Source: Proteiniphilum sp. UBA1403
GTDB taxonomy: Bacteria > Bacteroidota > Bacteroidia > Bacteroidales > Dysgonomonadaceae
NCBI GenBank assembly: GCA_002305715.1
Contig: DBQD01000071.1
Span: 43,908 to 107,907, forward strand
DNA: 64,000 bases
Direction: 5' to 3'
Part shown: piece after piece, positions 63,401-64,000 of the stretch
Layout: each line of letters opens with the position of its first letter
Numbering within the stretch: the stretch's first letter is position 1
Notes under the pieces: generated by a model
Told to the model about the DNA's origin: nothing
Seen by the model: only the letters and a program-made list of their open reading frames with translations
The model's database searches: none
Translations under genes and position numbers: made by a program

Positions 63401-63883
63401 CACCCCAGTCAGGGTTCCGGTGGCAACCTCTACACCAAAGAGCAATTCGACAATTTTGTCTTCCGTTTCGAGTTTATGCTCACACCGGGTGCCAACAACG
63501 GTCTCGGTATCCGCACCCCACTGGAGGGTGATGCAGCCTACGTGGGTATGGAACTCCAAATACTGGATAACGATGCCCCAATCTACGAGAAGTTGCATGA
63601 ATATCAGTACCATGGCTCGGTATATGGTGTGATTCCGGCCAAGAGAGGTTATCTGAAGCCGTTGGGTGAATGGAACTACCAGGAAGTAATAGCCAATGGC
63701 GATCACATCAAGATTATTCTTAACGGAACAACCATCCTCGATGGAAATATTCGAGAAGCCTCGAAAAATGGCACCATCGATAAAAAAGAACACCCGGGAT
63801 TACTCAATAAAACCGGACATATTGGATTCCTTGGTCACGGATCGGAAGTTCAATTCAGAAACATCCGCATCAAGAAATTATAA
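60500..63883 (+). CDS. HEAT-repeat protein with two C-terminal DUF1080 (3-keto-disaccharide hydrolase) domains
   Basis: A 1127-residue secreted protein with a signal peptide (MKKIQLIAIFLFFLIAGGVQ AQ). Residues ~100-700 are helical HEAT-like repeats (for example VQKAAVESLAILGGEKSLTT, EEINLAKEGLATFKGDISHA). Two DUF1080 modules follow: one from ~720 (YVALFNGKNLDGWKGL, DAGIYLRGTPQVQIWD, VGEWNTFRIVMLGERVSVWL) and one from ~935 (FQVLFDGTNLDQWTG, NNGLGIRTPLEGDAAYVGME, GEWNYQEVIANGDHIKIILN). PF06439 is named 3-keto-disaccharide hydrolase; members cleave glycosides after C3 oxidation. The two modules differ, and the first carries a charged insert. Adjacent Gfo/Idh supplies a plausible oxidase. A large HEAT scaffold fused to this domain pair may organise a periplasmic complex; that is inference. 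Confidence 0.88.
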   Translation: MKKIQLIAIFLFFLIAGGVQAQLPAGRTKATIVADALAQLPADTQQKYNQTIADLVSTGEEGLLDLIGRMNPPGNKSNETVEYAISGWTHFVAKDADKRNVAADAFGKALKQQYHKEVKAFVIRQLRTIATDKDVEVLSGFLTDEQLSSPASLALVSIGTEKACAALLNALKTTNVEAIQLNLVNALAQTHYANAEAEMLNLLSKTNSEKIQKDLLNALAQVGTKESLNALRNKAATLQYAYDKTDATASYIALLNRLNATDAKLVQKEATNLLKFASKHNKQDLKVAAVRLLLAQPNAKKDALLKNALADGNIAYISGVLNSYSFEKDAKSVALIQKTIASTKQPGVQTALIYWLAKHQVEGSGLLVAKQINSSNKMVQKAAVESLAILGGEKSLTTLAALLKSNNEEEINLAKEGLATFKGDISHAIAAVFADCGEAGKKAALDLISNRKMENQYTLVYNLMSGDNEAVKSAAASTLKDIVKESNLSDLFNLLEKADMAYVPAIQEAVNTALNYLPAEKQLQLVSEKMKTSSKKHLYYPALANNGSKESIDLITKAYTTSTGTEKESAFNALITWKSFHLVYPLLHIARQSMNSQELEKVTDALITTIRNSKETDAVKYLYLREAMQFAQNDKQKNDILKLLGNTNQYQAMLFVAPFMDLPTLKEAAAQATMNIALNNTDFAGAETTAILNKVSKTLSNPDADYQRQSISKYLTENPAEGGYVALFNGKNLDGWKGLVENPIKRAKMSKKELAAAQEKANKAAQESWVVENGDLIFTGKGDNLCTEKLYGDFEMLVDWKLYPGPEPDAGIYLRGTPQVQIWDTSRVNVGAQVGSGGLYNNQQNPSKPLKVADQKVGEWNTFRIVMLGERVSVWLNGELVTDNVILENYWDRKQPIFSMEQIELQAHGSKVAYRDIFIKEIARPEPYKLTPEEEKEGFQVLFDGTNLDQWTGNKKDYAVESGKIVLHPSQGSGGNLYTKEQFDNFVFRFEFMLTPGANNGLGIRTPLEGDAAYVGMELQILDNDAPIYEKLHEYQYHGSVYGVIPAKRGYLKPLGEWNYQEVIANGDHIKIILNGTTILDGNIREASKNGTIDKKEHPGLLNKTGHIGFLGHGSEVQFRNIRIKKL

Positions 63884-63906
63884 CCACTTCATTGTTTAAA
63901 ATAGTG

Positions 63907-63943
63907 GGCCGTTTCATCATCATGAATGAGACGGCCTTTTTTT
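63907..63943 (+). terminator. Intrinsic terminator after the DUF1080 gene
   Basis: An 11-bp stem with one G-U (GGCCGTTTCAT and ATGAGACGGCC, 63907-63936) is followed by seven T. It closes the PUL 3 enzyme group. Confidence 0.9.
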
Positions 63944-63956
63944 GAGCCTTGTTCGT

Positions 63957-64000
63957 TTCACCCTTAATACCTCCTTATATCATCCTTATTTCATCCTTAT
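63957..64000. repeat. Imperfect 11-bp tandem repeat running off the window
   Basis: Four 11-base units can be aligned: TTCACCCTTAA, TACCTCCTTAT, ATCATCCTTAT, TTCATCCTTAT. The last two differ only in the first two bases. The array continues past the right edge, so its length is unknown. Confidence 0.5.

Noticed and set aside
1..64000. tRNA, rRNA, CRISPR arrays, insertion sequences, prophage
   Set aside because: No cloverleaf, spaced direct repeat array, transposase, integrase or phage structural protein was recognised.

Overview
The window looks like a chromosomal segment of a glycan-degrading member of the Bacteroidota, order Bacteroidales. The evidence is three SusC/SusD pairs, each preceded by an ECF sigma factor and a FecR anti-sigma factor. 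BACON and Oar-type surface proteins, the start of a hybrid two-component sensor and Bacteroidota-style -7 promoter boxes (TAnnTTTG) point the same way. The protein flavour resembles Dysgonomonadaceae (Proteiniphilum/Petrimonas-like), but that is an impression and was not tested. No tRNA, rRNA, CRISPR array, insertion sequence or phage gene was seen.

Layout. (1) 1-2800, minus strand: the N-terminal part of a Reg_prop/Y_Y_Y sensor (hybrid two-component type) running off the left edge, followed by decayed gene remnants including a GH43 piece. (2) 2819-13100, minus: housekeeping and assorted genes: a DUF349 repeat protein; the DUF177-rpmF-fabH-era-der run; a sugar-kinase-like phosphotransferase; a CBM9-like protein; and a three-repeat BACON/OB-fold lipoprotein. 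(3) 13087-22015, minus: an Oar-type TonB receptor, groES-groEL behind a sigma-54-like promoter, then an SDR followed by an S9D (glutamyl endopeptidase-like) peptidase. (4) 22134-28478, plus: DUF2007, an AI-2E family permease, an iron/cobalamin-type binding protein and permease without an ATPase gene, and clpC. (5) 28499-37966, minus: PUL 1, ECF-FecR-SusC-SusD-GH2, in which susC carries an in-frame TAA. (6) 38155-42337: pirin, a truncated ABC-F remnant, a FrnE-type DsbA protein, a GNAT, and on the minus strand a membrane protein and a DUF4230 protein. (7) 42613-49558, plus: PUL 2, ECF-FecR-SusC-SusD with no enzyme gene attached. (8) 49747-63943, plus: PUL 3, ECF-FecR-SusC-SusD, then a terminator, then GH92 alpha-mannosidase, a Tat-type Gfo/Idh/MocA oxidoreductase and a HEAT/double-DUF1080 protein, closed by a strong terminator.

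How the parts fit. Each PUL has the trans-envelope regulatory layout: the STN domain of the SusC senses the glycan, FecR relays the signal and the ECF sigma factor drives transcription. In all three units a strong hairpin follows susD, so enzyme genes downstream are probably expressed separately or at lower level. In the two intact units a second hairpin lies 60-70 nt before susC. The most interesting module is GH92 + Gfo/Idh/MocA + HEAT-DUF1080-DUF1080, which suggests that alpha-mannoside trimming is combined with oxidative (3-keto) glycoside cleavage.
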